64,000 nt of DNA. Source: Drosophila miranda (lineage: Eukaryota > Arthropoda > Insecta > Diptera > Drosophilidae). Location of the stretch: positions 4,898,001-4,962,000 of the forward strand of contig NC_046675.1 of NCBI RefSeq assembly GCF_003369915.1, given 5' to 3'. Both the position numbers and the translations under genes were made by a program. The notes under the pieces were generated by a model. That model had not been told where the DNA came from. It made no database searches and saw nothing but the letters and a program-made list of their open reading frames with translations. Positions 22,464 through 30,428 of the stretch are shown here, in pieces (position 1 is the first letter of the stretch; each line of letters opens with the position of its first letter).

Positions 22464-23708
22464 ATGCCTCGCGCCGTGAAACCCAAGACAGCTGCCGGCC
22501 CATCGCCGGCCAAAAAAACCGCACCCGCCAAGAAGGCCAAGGGAAAACTATATGCCATGCCGGAGAAGCTGAAGGAGGGCACTGTTTTACAAGACCGGGC
22601 CAAGGGGAAATGGTGCATTGGTCCGTCGATTGGCATTGGCGGCTTTGGCGAGATATATGCGGCCGCCCGCGCCGGTGAGAAGAACTACGACGCTGTGGTG
22701 AAATGCGTGAGTACCAATCAACAAGAATCCAAAGAGCCTTTGTTCTCGAACTCTGTCTTGCAGGAGCCTCACGGCAATGGGCCCCTGTTCGTGGAGATGC
22801 ATTTCTACTTGCGCAATGCCAAGCAAGATGACATTAAGCAGTTCAAGCAGCAGCGGGGCATCAAGACCCTGGGCATGCCGTACATCCTGGCCAATGGCTC
22901 AGCGGATGTCAACGGTCAGAAGCATCGCTTCATTGTGATGCCGCGCTACGGCAGCGATATATCAAAGTTCTTCAAGGAGAACGACAAGCGACTGCCGGAG
23001 GGCACGGTCTATCGCCTGGCCCTACAGATGCTGGATGTCTACCAGTTTATGCACAGTACTGGCTATGTTCATGCAGATCTGAAGGCGGCAAACATCCTGT
23101 TGGGCCAGGGCAAGGCTGGTGCGGCCCAGGCCTACCTTGTGGACTTTGGCCTGGCCTCACACTTTGTGACCGGCGAGTTTAAGCCGGATCCCAAGAAAAT
23201 GCACAACGGCACAATCGAGTACACATCGCGCGACGCCCATTTGGGTGTGCCCACCAGACGCGCGGACTTGGAGATTCTCGGCTACAACATAATCGAATGG
23301 CTGGGCGTGGAACTGCCCTGGGTCACACAGAAGCTGCTGGCGGTGCCACTCAAAGTACAGAAGGCCAAAGAAGCCTTCATGGAGGATGTCGAGGCTGCAC
23401 TAAAGGCTCTTTTCCCCAAGGGAGTGCCGGTTCCCCTGGGGGAATACATGAAGTATGTGGCCAAACTGAAGCACAATGAGGAGCCGGACTACGACAAGTG
23501 TCGCAATTGGTTCTCGGCGGCTCTCAAGCAAATGAAGATCCCAAACACCGGCGACTTGGACTTTAAGATAAAGCCCCAAAGCAGCAGGAAGAACAACCAC
23601 AGTCCGCCAGGAATCAGCAAGGCAACAGCCACAGCTGCAGCTGCACCCAAAAGGGCCAAGAAGGTTGCCTCCACAGCAGCAGCCGCAGTTCCAGGACGCC
23701 AGCAGTAA
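22464..23708 (+). CDS. Ballchen/NHK-1 kinase, copy A, lacking the C-terminal tail
   Basis: A paralogue of the nucleosomal histone kinase ballchen (VRK family). Exons 22464-22706 and 22764-23708 (57-nt intron, TGC/GTGAGT and TTGCAG/G) give 395 residues. The kinase core is intact: glycine loop IGIGGFGEIY (55-65), Lys80 in AVVK, catalytic HADLKAAN (184-191) and DFGLA (208-212). Residues 1-384 match copy B except for a few changes such as Arg for Leu45. After VAS a deletion has fused the sequence to the 3' repeat in another frame, so the protein ends TAAAAVPGRQQ and loses 227 residues of the basic tail. The intron is in frame and open, so retention would insert 19 residues. It could be an active tail-less kinase or an early pseudogene. 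The start was chosen at MPRAVKPK because of the match to copy B and to VRK proteins. Confidence 0.85.
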   Translation: MPRAVKPKTAAGPSPAKKTAPAKKAKGKLYAMPEKLKEGTVLQDRAKGKWCIGPSIGIGGFGEIYAAARAGEKNYDAVVKCVSTNQQESKEPLFSNSVLQEPHGNGPLFVEMHFYLRNAKQDDIKQFKQQRGIKTLGMPYILANGSADVNGQKHRFIVMPRYGSDISKFFKENDKRLPEGTVYRLALQMLDVYQFMHSTGYVHADLKAANILLGQGKAGAAQAYLVDFGLASHFVTGEFKPDPKKMHNGTIEYTSRDAHLGVPTRRADLEILGYNIIEWLGVELPWVTQKLLAVPLKVQKAKEAFMEDVEAALKALFPKGVPVPLGEYMKYVAKLKHNEEPDYDKCRNWFSAALKQMKIPNTGDLDFKIKPQSSRKNNHSPPGISKATATAAAAPKRAKKVASTAAAAVPGRQQ

Positions 23709-23811
23709 CTGTGCGCAAGTACAGACGCTAGAGAGGCACCTCCTCCAGCAGCCGCAGTCCCAGGACGCCAGCAGTAACTGTGCGCAAGTACAGACGCTAG
23801 AGAGGCACCTC
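23675..23811. repeat. 69-bp tandem repeat at the ballchen A 3' end (two units)
   Basis: Two units of the same 69-bp sequence found at the end of ballchen B. The equivalent CGCTAG stop positions end at 23731 and 23800, exactly 69 bp apart. In copy A these units are read in a different frame, so the actual stop is the TAA at 23706. Confidence 0.9.
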
Positions 23812-24358
23812 TTTGTTTTTTGAAATTAATACTATTAGTAATAATAATAATTATATTGTAGATTCAGCCTGTCCTTTATTTTTGTCTACCTGGAGAGTAT
23901 AAAATACCCACTGGTCTGATCGGTCCACGATCAGAAATCATATTCCTTGATTTTTATTTTCTTTTGAACATTACTAGCTGGCTAGAACTTCTAGCTCTGA
24001 ACACATAATTTTATCCAATTGGATAACAACAAGATATGCAAATTTTAATTACTTCTTTTGATTTGATTGTGTCTAAAATAAGGTTTAAAAAGAAAAGGTC
24101 AAAAAACGCTTTTCGGCTATCGATACTATCGACTGGATACGAAGGTGCGCGCCAAAGTATATGTTTAAAAATAGATTGATGAAAAAAAATGCTGACAGGC
24201 TTTTACAGCTCTAATCACCATTTTTTAAATTCTTAAAACCTAACTAAATAATAAGTAAAGCGACAATGACAGTCGATTAAATTTAAGCAAAATATTTATT
24301 CTTCATCCGGAGAAATATTTTAAAATTATTTATGCTTTTGTTGATCATTTTTTGGGTT

Positions 24359-25448
24359 TTACCCTCCAGGTGTGAAATTGGTACCGAACAATATGTTGCA
24401 AGCATTCGCGGCCACATTGCGCCGTGCTACTTTCTTTGAGCACCCATAGGCCGTAATCTTCTGGTTGTCAACGATCACACCGATACGTTGGAGCTCGACG
24501 TCCTTGTCATAATGAAAATACTTAATTCCAGGGCGCATCTAAAAAGGAAACAAGAAGAACAATTGGTCACGTGTATTCGAATTTTACTACATTCTCTGAT
24601 TTGAGTGAACCTACAATTTGGAGCAATGAGGCCGGGTGCATGGTCTGCCAGTTTGGTGGCAATTCGGCACGGCCTCGTGGATTCTTCTGTTCCTTGGGGA
24701 CGATGGAAACTGCTGCTTTGGTGTCCTCCTGCTGCGGCTGTGCTTTTGCCAATGGATGCTGTTCGTCCCGAAAGTAACCGTTGCGCTTCCACTTTCTGAA
24801 TAATTTATACATTGCATACGATGCCAAATTGAGCTTTAGGAAATCGTCTTCGCTTTCAGTGTCGCTTTCATTGCTGTCCATGGATTCTGCGACATGGTTG
24901 GTCGATGGTTGGTTTTCCTCATCATTGGTCTTCGGTTTGCGTGGTCTTGCCTTCATTTTTGCATCGTCTTTGCTTTCAGTGTCGCTTCCATCGTTGTCCA
25001 TGGGTTCTGCGACATGGTTGGTCGATGGTTGGTTTTCCTCATCATTGGTCTTCGGTTTGCGTGGTGTTGCCTTCATTTTTGCAATGGCATAATCACGCAA
25101 TGCTGCCTCACAGGCCAATTTCTTGGCCGCCATCTTGGAGAACGCCGTTTTCTGGTACTGGTTCGAGTTGACCGTGACTATGGCAGTGTAGCTGCCATTA
25201 GGATTGCTATTGATGGTAAAATCACTTATTTTAATGCCCTTATCCTTATTGAGCTCGTTGAGAACGATCAGGGCATTTTTCGGTTTCATCGACTTGCGTA
25301 GATGGCGAAGTAAGCGCTGCTTCTTATCGCGAGTGCGTTTCAATGACTTCGTGCGCTTCAGGAAGAGTTCTGCCGCGTTGACCAACGATTCGTCGTCGCA
25401 AGTTATTGACGGTGCATCTTTGGCTGCTGGCTTTGGAGTCGGAGTCAT
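24359..25448 (-). CDS. Double-stranded RNA-binding protein, copy B with internal 40-residue duplication
   Basis: Exons 25448-24615 and 24538-24359 (same splice sites and 76-nt intron as copy A) give 337 residues. The two dsRBDs are essentially identical to copy A (Leu for Val at residue 30). The difference is in the linker: a 40-residue block beginning AKMKATPRKPKTNDEENQPS and ending in an SDTES-x-DD acidic patch occurs twice, the second copy with small changes (KARPRKPK, SNESDTESEDD). The duplication is 120 bp, so the frame is kept. It lengthens the acidic Ser-rich linker, which has SDTE-type casein kinase II-like sites. The gene is head to head with ballchen B, but 1139 bp now separate the start codons because of the transposon insertion. 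Confidence 0.88.
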
Positions 25449-25600
25449 TTTTCAAATAAAATTATTATAACTCGCGCGTTTGGGTTATTGTCAGATACGA
25501 TTTTGTATTTCTGGAAAATAATATCGATAAGCCGGAAATTTTCACCGATTTTTTATTTCGTTTCGCACCGTTCGCGAAAATTGTATACGTGAATTCTCCC

Positions 25601-26494
25601 TAGTGATGTAAATTTGAATGAAAACATCGATGTCGATGTCCATCGATGTTGTCAAAATCAAACATCGATGTTGGATTGATACATCGGATTTATTCTTCGA
25701 TGCATCGATGTATGACCGCGAAATCAGGATCTGAAGACACGGCGACAGCCTCTGATGATTGCGATGGGAAAATTAGTGACAGGCAGTTGTGGTTGTTTCT
25801 GATACTGAGTTTTATTGAACAAATGGATCTCCTTATATAGCTAGCAGTGGTACTCTTATTGTATAGGAAGGAACGCACAGGCTCCATGTGAGTGTATTTT
25901 TAGATAGGGTGCAATTACTCTGTGCGGGGGTTACATTTCAGTGCATTTACTTAGGTACTTGGCAGCAATAAAGTAAATAGTTTATTGCTTCATCCTTTTT
26001 GGTGGGTTCGAGTTTACAAGTGCAATTGTCTATTCTTAGTTTCTAATGTAATTTTCGTGTCGTCATATTCATTGACATGAAGTGACATGGACAATTCTAT
26101 TTATGAGTATTTGTGTATGAGATTGTACTGTATATTCTGTAATATTAATAAGGTATATGTCTGTGACTGAACAGTACTCTTCATACCTTCCCAAACACAC
26201 AACGGGTTGCCTTCGAATGATGTTAACGGCGTTCGCAGTTTCATATTTAAACAAATGTATACCATCTATAGTAAATTTGATTCATTTTAAGTCAAATATG
26301 TTTACTTACTTTGGCATTGCTGTGTTGATGCTTACAGAAGACAAATACGCAATGATTTGAAATTAAACGATCGATGTTTTGCAAAACATCGATGCATCGC
26401 TCAACATCGGTACCAGCAAAAACACCGGAAAACATCGGTAAACATCGGCAAAAAACATCGATGCTCGATGCATCGATGTGTTTTTACATCACTA
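25601..26494. mobile_element. Non-autonomous hAT-like element (894 bp)
   Basis: Terminal inverted repeats TAGTGATGTAAA (25601) and TTTACATCACTA (ending 26494) are flanked by the 8-bp direct repeat ATTCTCCC (25593-25600 and 26495-26502). Copy 1 has the unoccupied AATTCTCCCC sequence once. An 8-bp target duplication and short inverted ends are hallmarks of the hAT superfamily. Both ends carry many ACATCGATG motifs, resembling the subterminal repeats to which hAT transposases bind. The interior has no transposase-like frame, so it would depend on a transposase supplied elsewhere. It sits between the divergent promoters of dsRBD gene B and ballchen B. Confidence 0.9.
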
Positions 26495-26587
26495 ATTCTC
26501 CCCTTCGCGCTATTTGTGGCGGCATTTTGAGCAGAAAAAACTCCTGCATTTATTTAGAGTACACAGAATCCAAACGCGGCACACATA

Positions 26588-28480
26588 ATGCCTCGCGCCG
26601 TGAAACCCAAGACAGCTGCCGGCCCATCGCCGGCCAAAAAAACCGCACCCGCCAAGAAGGCCAAGGGAAAACTATATGCCATGCCGGAGAAGCTGAAGGA
26701 GGGCACTGTTTTACAAGACCTGGCCAAGGGGAAATGGTGCATTGGTCCGTCGATTGGCATTGGCGGCTTTGGCGAGATATATGCGGCCGCCCGCGCCGGT
26801 GAGAAGAACTACGACGCTGTGGTGAAATGCGTGAGTACCAATCAACAAGAATCCAAAGAGCCTTTGTTCTCGAACTCTGTCTTGCAGGAGCCTCACGGCA
26901 ATGGGCCCCTGTTCGTGGAGATGCATTTCTACTTGCGCAATGCCAAGCAAGATGACATTAAGCAGTTCAAGCAGCAGCGGGGCATCAAGACCCTGGGCAT
27001 GCCGTACATCCTGGCCAATGGCTCAGCGGATGTCAACGGTCAGAAGCATCGCTTCATTGTGATGCCGCGCTACGGCAGCGATATATCAAAGTTCTTCAAG
27101 GAGAACGACAAGCGACTGCCGGAGGGCACGGTCTATCGCCTGGCCCTACAGATGCTGGATGTCTACCAGTTTATGCACAGTACTGGCTATGTTCATGCAG
27201 ATCTGAAGGCGGCAAACATCCTGTTGGGCCAGGGCAAGGCTGGTGCGGCCCAGGCCTACCTTGTGGACTTTGGCCTGGCCTCACACTTTGTGACCGGCGA
27301 GTTTAAGCCGGATCCCAAGAAAATGCACAACGGCACAATCGAGTACACATCGCGCGACGCCCATTTGGGTGTGCCCACCAGACGCGCGGACTTGGAGATT
27401 CTCGGCTACAACATAATCGAATGGCTGGGCGTGGAACTGCCCTGGGTCACACAGAAGCTGCTGGCGGTGCCACTCAAAGTACAGAAGGCCAAAGAAGCCT
27501 TCATGGAGGATGTCGAGGCTGCACTAAAGGCTCTTTTCCCCAAGGGAGTGCCGGTTCCCCTGGGGGAATACATGAAGTATGTGGCCAAACTGAAGCACAA
27601 TGAGGAGCCGGACTACGACAAGTGTCGCAATTGGTTCTCGGCGGCTCTCAAGCAAATGAAGATCCCAAACACCGGCGACTTGGACTTTAAGATAAAGCCC
27701 CAAAGCAGCAGCAACAACAACCACAGTCCGCCAGGAATCAGCAAGGCAACAGCCACAGCTGCAGCTGCACCCAAAAGGGCCAAGAAGGTTGCCTCCCCTG
27801 ACATAATTTCCGACAGCGAGGAAGAGGAGGAGGCTCCACGCAGGAAGCCACAGGCCAAAGCTTCGCCAGCGCCTCGCAGGAACGCCAAAGTCACGCCGAC
27901 TATCTCGCCCCGTAAACGGATCGCTGCTCCCTCGCCAGCAGAGACCAGTCCCACACAAAAGCGAGTTAAGACTGAGCCGAATGGTACACCCAAACCTCGC
28001 GCCACTCCCAGAGCAGCAGCGAGCCCCAGGGCTCGGGTCTCTCCCAGATCTGCAGCTAGTCCCAAAGCCCGGACCCCAAGCGCAGCCAGTGCCAGCTTCA
28101 GTCCAGCGCTCTCCCTGCGCGCAAAGCACGGCAAGACAGTCGTCAACGATGACCTGACGCCCAAACCGCGCTCCAACAAGACTTACGAATTCAACTTTGA
28201 GTTGGACGTCAGCATGGACGCCAATGTCATTGTGAATGTGAAGCGCAAGAAGAAGGCCGGGGCCAAGGACCAGCCCACTGGCGAAGGCGACGTGAAAACC
28301 CCTTCGTCAGGGAGCCTGGCTTCCTCCAAGGAGGATACGCCCGTGACCCGTGTGAATCTGCGGAAGGTGAATGGGGAGGGGGTCCCCGGTTCGCCGCTAG
28401 CCGCCGCTGCCTCCTCCTCCAGCAGCAGCAGCCGCAGTCCCAGGACGCCAGCAGTAACTGTGCGCAAGTACAGACGCTAG
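26588..28480 (+). CDS. ball: Ballchen / nucleosomal histone kinase-1 (VRK family), full length
   Basis: A nuclear Ser/Thr kinase that phosphorylates H2A (Thr119) and BAF, and is needed for meiotic chromosome organisation and germline stem-cell maintenance (known for the fly gene). Exons 26588-26830 and 26888-28480 give 611 residues. The kinase motifs are IGIGGFGEIY (55-65), Lys80, HADLKAAN (184-191, HAD in place of HRD, as in VRKs) and DFGLA (208-212). The 57-nt intron splits KC from EPHGNGPLFVEMHFY, which joins exactly as in VRK proteins. After about residue 384 comes a long basic Ser/Pro/Ala-rich tail with an acidic SDSEEEEE patch and many SPR/TPR-like sites. It ends TPAVTVRKYRR. This copy keeps the ancestral structure. 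Its promoter has been separated from dsRBD gene B by the hAT-like insertion, 85 bp upstream of the start codon. Confidence 0.95.
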   Translation: MPRAVKPKTAAGPSPAKKTAPAKKAKGKLYAMPEKLKEGTVLQDLAKGKWCIGPSIGIGGFGEIYAAARAGEKNYDAVVKCVSTNQQESKEPLFSNSVLQEPHGNGPLFVEMHFYLRNAKQDDIKQFKQQRGIKTLGMPYILANGSADVNGQKHRFIVMPRYGSDISKFFKENDKRLPEGTVYRLALQMLDVYQFMHSTGYVHADLKAANILLGQGKAGAAQAYLVDFGLASHFVTGEFKPDPKKMHNGTIEYTSRDAHLGVPTRRADLEILGYNIIEWLGVELPWVTQKLLAVPLKVQKAKEAFMEDVEAALKALFPKGVPVPLGEYMKYVAKLKHNEEPDYDKCRNWFSAALKQMKIPNTGDLDFKIKPQSSSNNNHSPPGISKATATAAAAPKRAKKVASPDIISDSEEEEEAPRRKPQAKASPAPRRNAKVTPTISPRKRIAAPSPAETSPTQKRVKTEPNGTPKPRATPRAAASPRARVSPRSAASPKARTPSAASASFSPALSLRAKHGKTVVNDDLTPKPRSNKTYEFNFELDVSMDANVIVNVKRKKKAGAKDQPTGEGDVKTPSSGSLASSKEDTPVTRVNLRKVNGEGVPGSPLAAAASSSSSSSRSPRTPAVTVRKYRR

Positions 28481-28629
28481 AGAGGCACCACCTCCAGCAG
28501 CCGCAGTCCCAGGACGCCAGCAGTAACTGTGCGCAAGTACAGACGCTAGAGAGGCACCTCCTCCAGCAGCCGCAGTCCCAGGACGACAGCAGTAACTGTG
28601 CGCAAGTACAGACGCTAGAGAGGCACCTC
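28426..28629. repeat. 69-bp tandem repeat across the ballchen B stop codon (three units)
   Basis: The codons for the last residues, the TAG stop and the next ten bases are repeated three times with a period of exactly 69 bp; the CGCTAG ends fall at 28480, 28549 and 28618. The units are almost identical (one has GACGACAGC for GACGCCAGC). Only the first unit is translated; the others form the start of the 3' UTR. Since 69 is a multiple of three, unit number does not alter the C-terminal sequence as long as the first stop is used. Confidence 0.92.
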
Positions 28630-28817
28630 TTTGTTTTTTGAATATTTCCATACGAATACTTATACTTAAACCTTGAATAAAAGTGCAGATGCATTGAATA
28701 TTTTCCCAGAATTTGGGTATAAATTTATTACTTAAGAAATCCGTTCTATTCTATATCTAAATGAATGCGTATTGAGGACTATTGAATGGCAGTCAGCATT
28801 CAATAGTAATAGTTTCG

Positions 28818-29840
28818 TCATTGCTTCGATCTTCGTTTGCTGCCGCCGCCGCTGCTGCTGCTGCTTTCGTGGTGCTTCGAGGAGCTGCTCTTGCTCGAAC
28901 TGGATTTGGTATTCGAGCTGCTCCGACGCGATGTAGATGAGGAAGGGCCAGCGCTATGCTTCTCCACACCACTGATGGCAGTCAATGAGGGAGCCACCGA
29001 CTTGCTGGCACGCTCCTCTTTGTGCGACTTGGAGGAGGACGATGATGACGACTTGTGGCCTTGTTTGCTGCTGCTGCTGCTGCTCGCATTGGTAGAGCTG
29101 CTCGGCTCTGGCCTGTAGAAGGGTGAGGATGAGTTGGAGGATGTCGAGGATCGTGAGGATGCGCCCGATGCGGTTTTGCTCGTCTTGCTGGCGGCCAGCG
29201 GCATGGGATCGTCGGCGATAAAGATTGTTGGCGGGAGTGTCGCCGCCGCCGCCGCCGCTGCAGTGGCCACGGACCGACTGCTTGTAGGTTTGTTGCAACA
29301 GGTATCGCACTGCCAGGTCTGCTCTTGATCGTCGGCCGCCTCTTCTTTGGTGATGGGCGGTTTGTGGCACTCCTGATGGTACATGGCCCCGCATTTGGAA
29401 CACTCAACAAGCCGATTGGTGGCCGTGAACATCATCTCGCCGCAGACACAGCAATTCAAATCGCCAAAGTCGCCGGTGTCGCCTGTGTTTACAATGCCCG
29501 CCGCACTGAGGCACTCGTCCGAATCGATAATGGTGTCCACAGAGTCCGAGGGATCCTTGTCCGGCGAGTTGGTCAGATTGATGATCTCATCCGTGTTGAT
29601 GGGCTGCGGTGGGGTGGGCGCACGCCCTGGAAAGCTCATCTCATCGTCGATCATGCGCTGGGTCATGTTTTGCGTGACACTCTTCTCCGGGCCGTACCTC
29701 GCCCTCAGCGCTTCGTCCAGCAACAGGCGGAGTTCGGATGCAGACGTGGAATTGCTGGAATGCAGCAGTTTGATGGCCTTCTTCAGCACAGGATCGACTT
29801 CCTGGGGCACCGCAACAGCCGCGGCAATATTGGCAGCCAT
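28818..29840 (-). CDS. IntS12: Integrator complex subunit 12
   Basis: A small subunit of the Integrator complex, which cleaves nascent snRNAs and attenuates paused polymerase II transcripts. Intronless, 340 residues. The N-terminus (DPVLKKAIKLLHSSNSTSASELRLLLDEAL) corresponds to the conserved segment that in flies suffices for Integrator function by contacting IntS1. A PHD finger lies at about residues 134-185 with the Cys4-His-Cys3 pattern: NCCVCGEMM, CSKCGAMYHQECH and WQCDTCC. The rest is a long Ser-rich, low-complexity C-terminal tail with SSSSSKSHK-type runs, ending KRRSKQ. The gene converges on ballchen B and diverges from Lerp. Small indels in the Ser tracts are expected between species. 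Confidence 0.95.
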   Translation of the reverse strand: MAANIAAAVAVPQEVDPVLKKAIKLLHSSNSTSASELRLLLDEALRARYGPEKSVTQNMTQRMIDDEMSFPGRAPTPPQPINTDEIINLTNSPDKDPSDSVDTIIDSDECLSAAGIVNTGDTGDFGDLNCCVCGEMMFTATNRLVECSKCGAMYHQECHKPPITKEEAADDQEQTWQCDTCCNKPTSSRSVATAAAAAAATLPPTIFIADDPMPLAASKTSKTASGASSRSSTSSNSSSPFYRPEPSSSTNASSSSSSKQGHKSSSSSSSKSHKEERASKSVAPSLTAISGVEKHSAGPSSSTSRRSSSNTKSSSSKSSSSKHHESSSSSGGGSKRRSKQ

Positions 29841-30428
29841 CGCAAGTGATCAAAAGTGATTTTTAAATTACAATTTAATAATTCGAAAAATTCTTCGCAA
29901 GCGCAACAGCTGTTTTTGGACCAGGGTTGTCGCTTCCTCCGCGGGTGCTTCTTCTTGCAGGCCGTTGCTATTCACCCACCCACACACACAAACACAAACA
30001 CAAAATAACAGTTCGATTCGCGGCTGGCTCTGCCAAAATAATTAAGCCGAAATAAGCAGGTATATTAGCCCTAATAGTGTGCCATTGTTTGCCATATACG
30101 CTCCGTGTGAATCATGTCGTGATATTGCGTCTCAGTGCAGCCCCCGGCCTGCTGTGTGCGCTGGAACAGCCAGAATCTCCCTCTCTTTTCCGCCGCGGTC
30201 CGTTGAAAAATCGAAGAGAGGCGCAACAGCAAATAGCTCACTCGGCTCTCTGTCAAAATAAACAGTTAACAAGACGAACGTTGTGATAAGGCCAGGCCGA
30301 TCAAATTGCTTTGTGTGCAAAGTGTTAATCTTTTCGGGGCATTACTAATAGATCCAAGTGCAGAGACGACCAGTTATAGATTCTCCCATTTCTTGAATTT
30401 CGTTTAGGCCGTTGACTAGTTGGGGAAA
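29841..30428. promoter_or_regulatory. Divergent promoter region IntS12 / Lerp
   Basis: 588 bp between two start codons that point away from each other. It includes CACACACAAACACAAACAC near 29981 and GCAACAGCTGTTTTTGG near 29902. No TATA box is clear. The 5' leaders of both genes must begin here. Short frames in both directions show no coding character. Confidence 0.5.

Larger units (their letters stand above)
20670..23822. repeat. Tandem segmental duplication, copy 1 (dsRBD gene A plus truncated ballchen A)
   Basis: Copy 1 begins at AAATTAATACTATT (20670) and ends with CTCTTTGTTTTTTG at 23822, where copy 2 begins with the same AAATTAATACTATT. The left part matches copy 2 almost base for base apart from about 27 bp present only in copy 1 near 20744-20800. 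It differs by lacking the ballchen tail, one 69-bp unit, the 120-bp dsRBD-gene repeat and the hAT-like insertion. A perfect TATCGATA (20992) lies 3' of the dsRBD gene. The left breakpoint falls at the edge of the dispersed repeat related to 2808-3070. Confidence 0.93.
23823..28640. repeat. Tandem segmental duplication, copy 2 (dsRBD gene B plus full ballchen B)
   Basis: Begins with the same AAATTAATACTATT as copy 1 and ends with CTCTTTGTTTTTTG at 28640, after which unique sequence (AATATTTCC) follows. Compared with copy 1 it has the complete ballchen tail, three rather than two 69-bp units, a 120-bp in-frame repeat in the dsRBD gene and an 894-bp hAT-like insertion. It lacks about 27 bp near 23898. 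The two copies are in direct orientation with no spacer. Confidence 0.93.

Noticed and set aside
27524-28179. Long minus-strand frames opposite the ballchen tail
   Set aside because: Antisense shadows of an Ala/Pro/Ser-rich coding sequence.
29325-29859. Plus-strand frames of 158-174 codons opposite IntS12
   Set aside because: They overlap the PHD-finger coding sequence and show no independent features.
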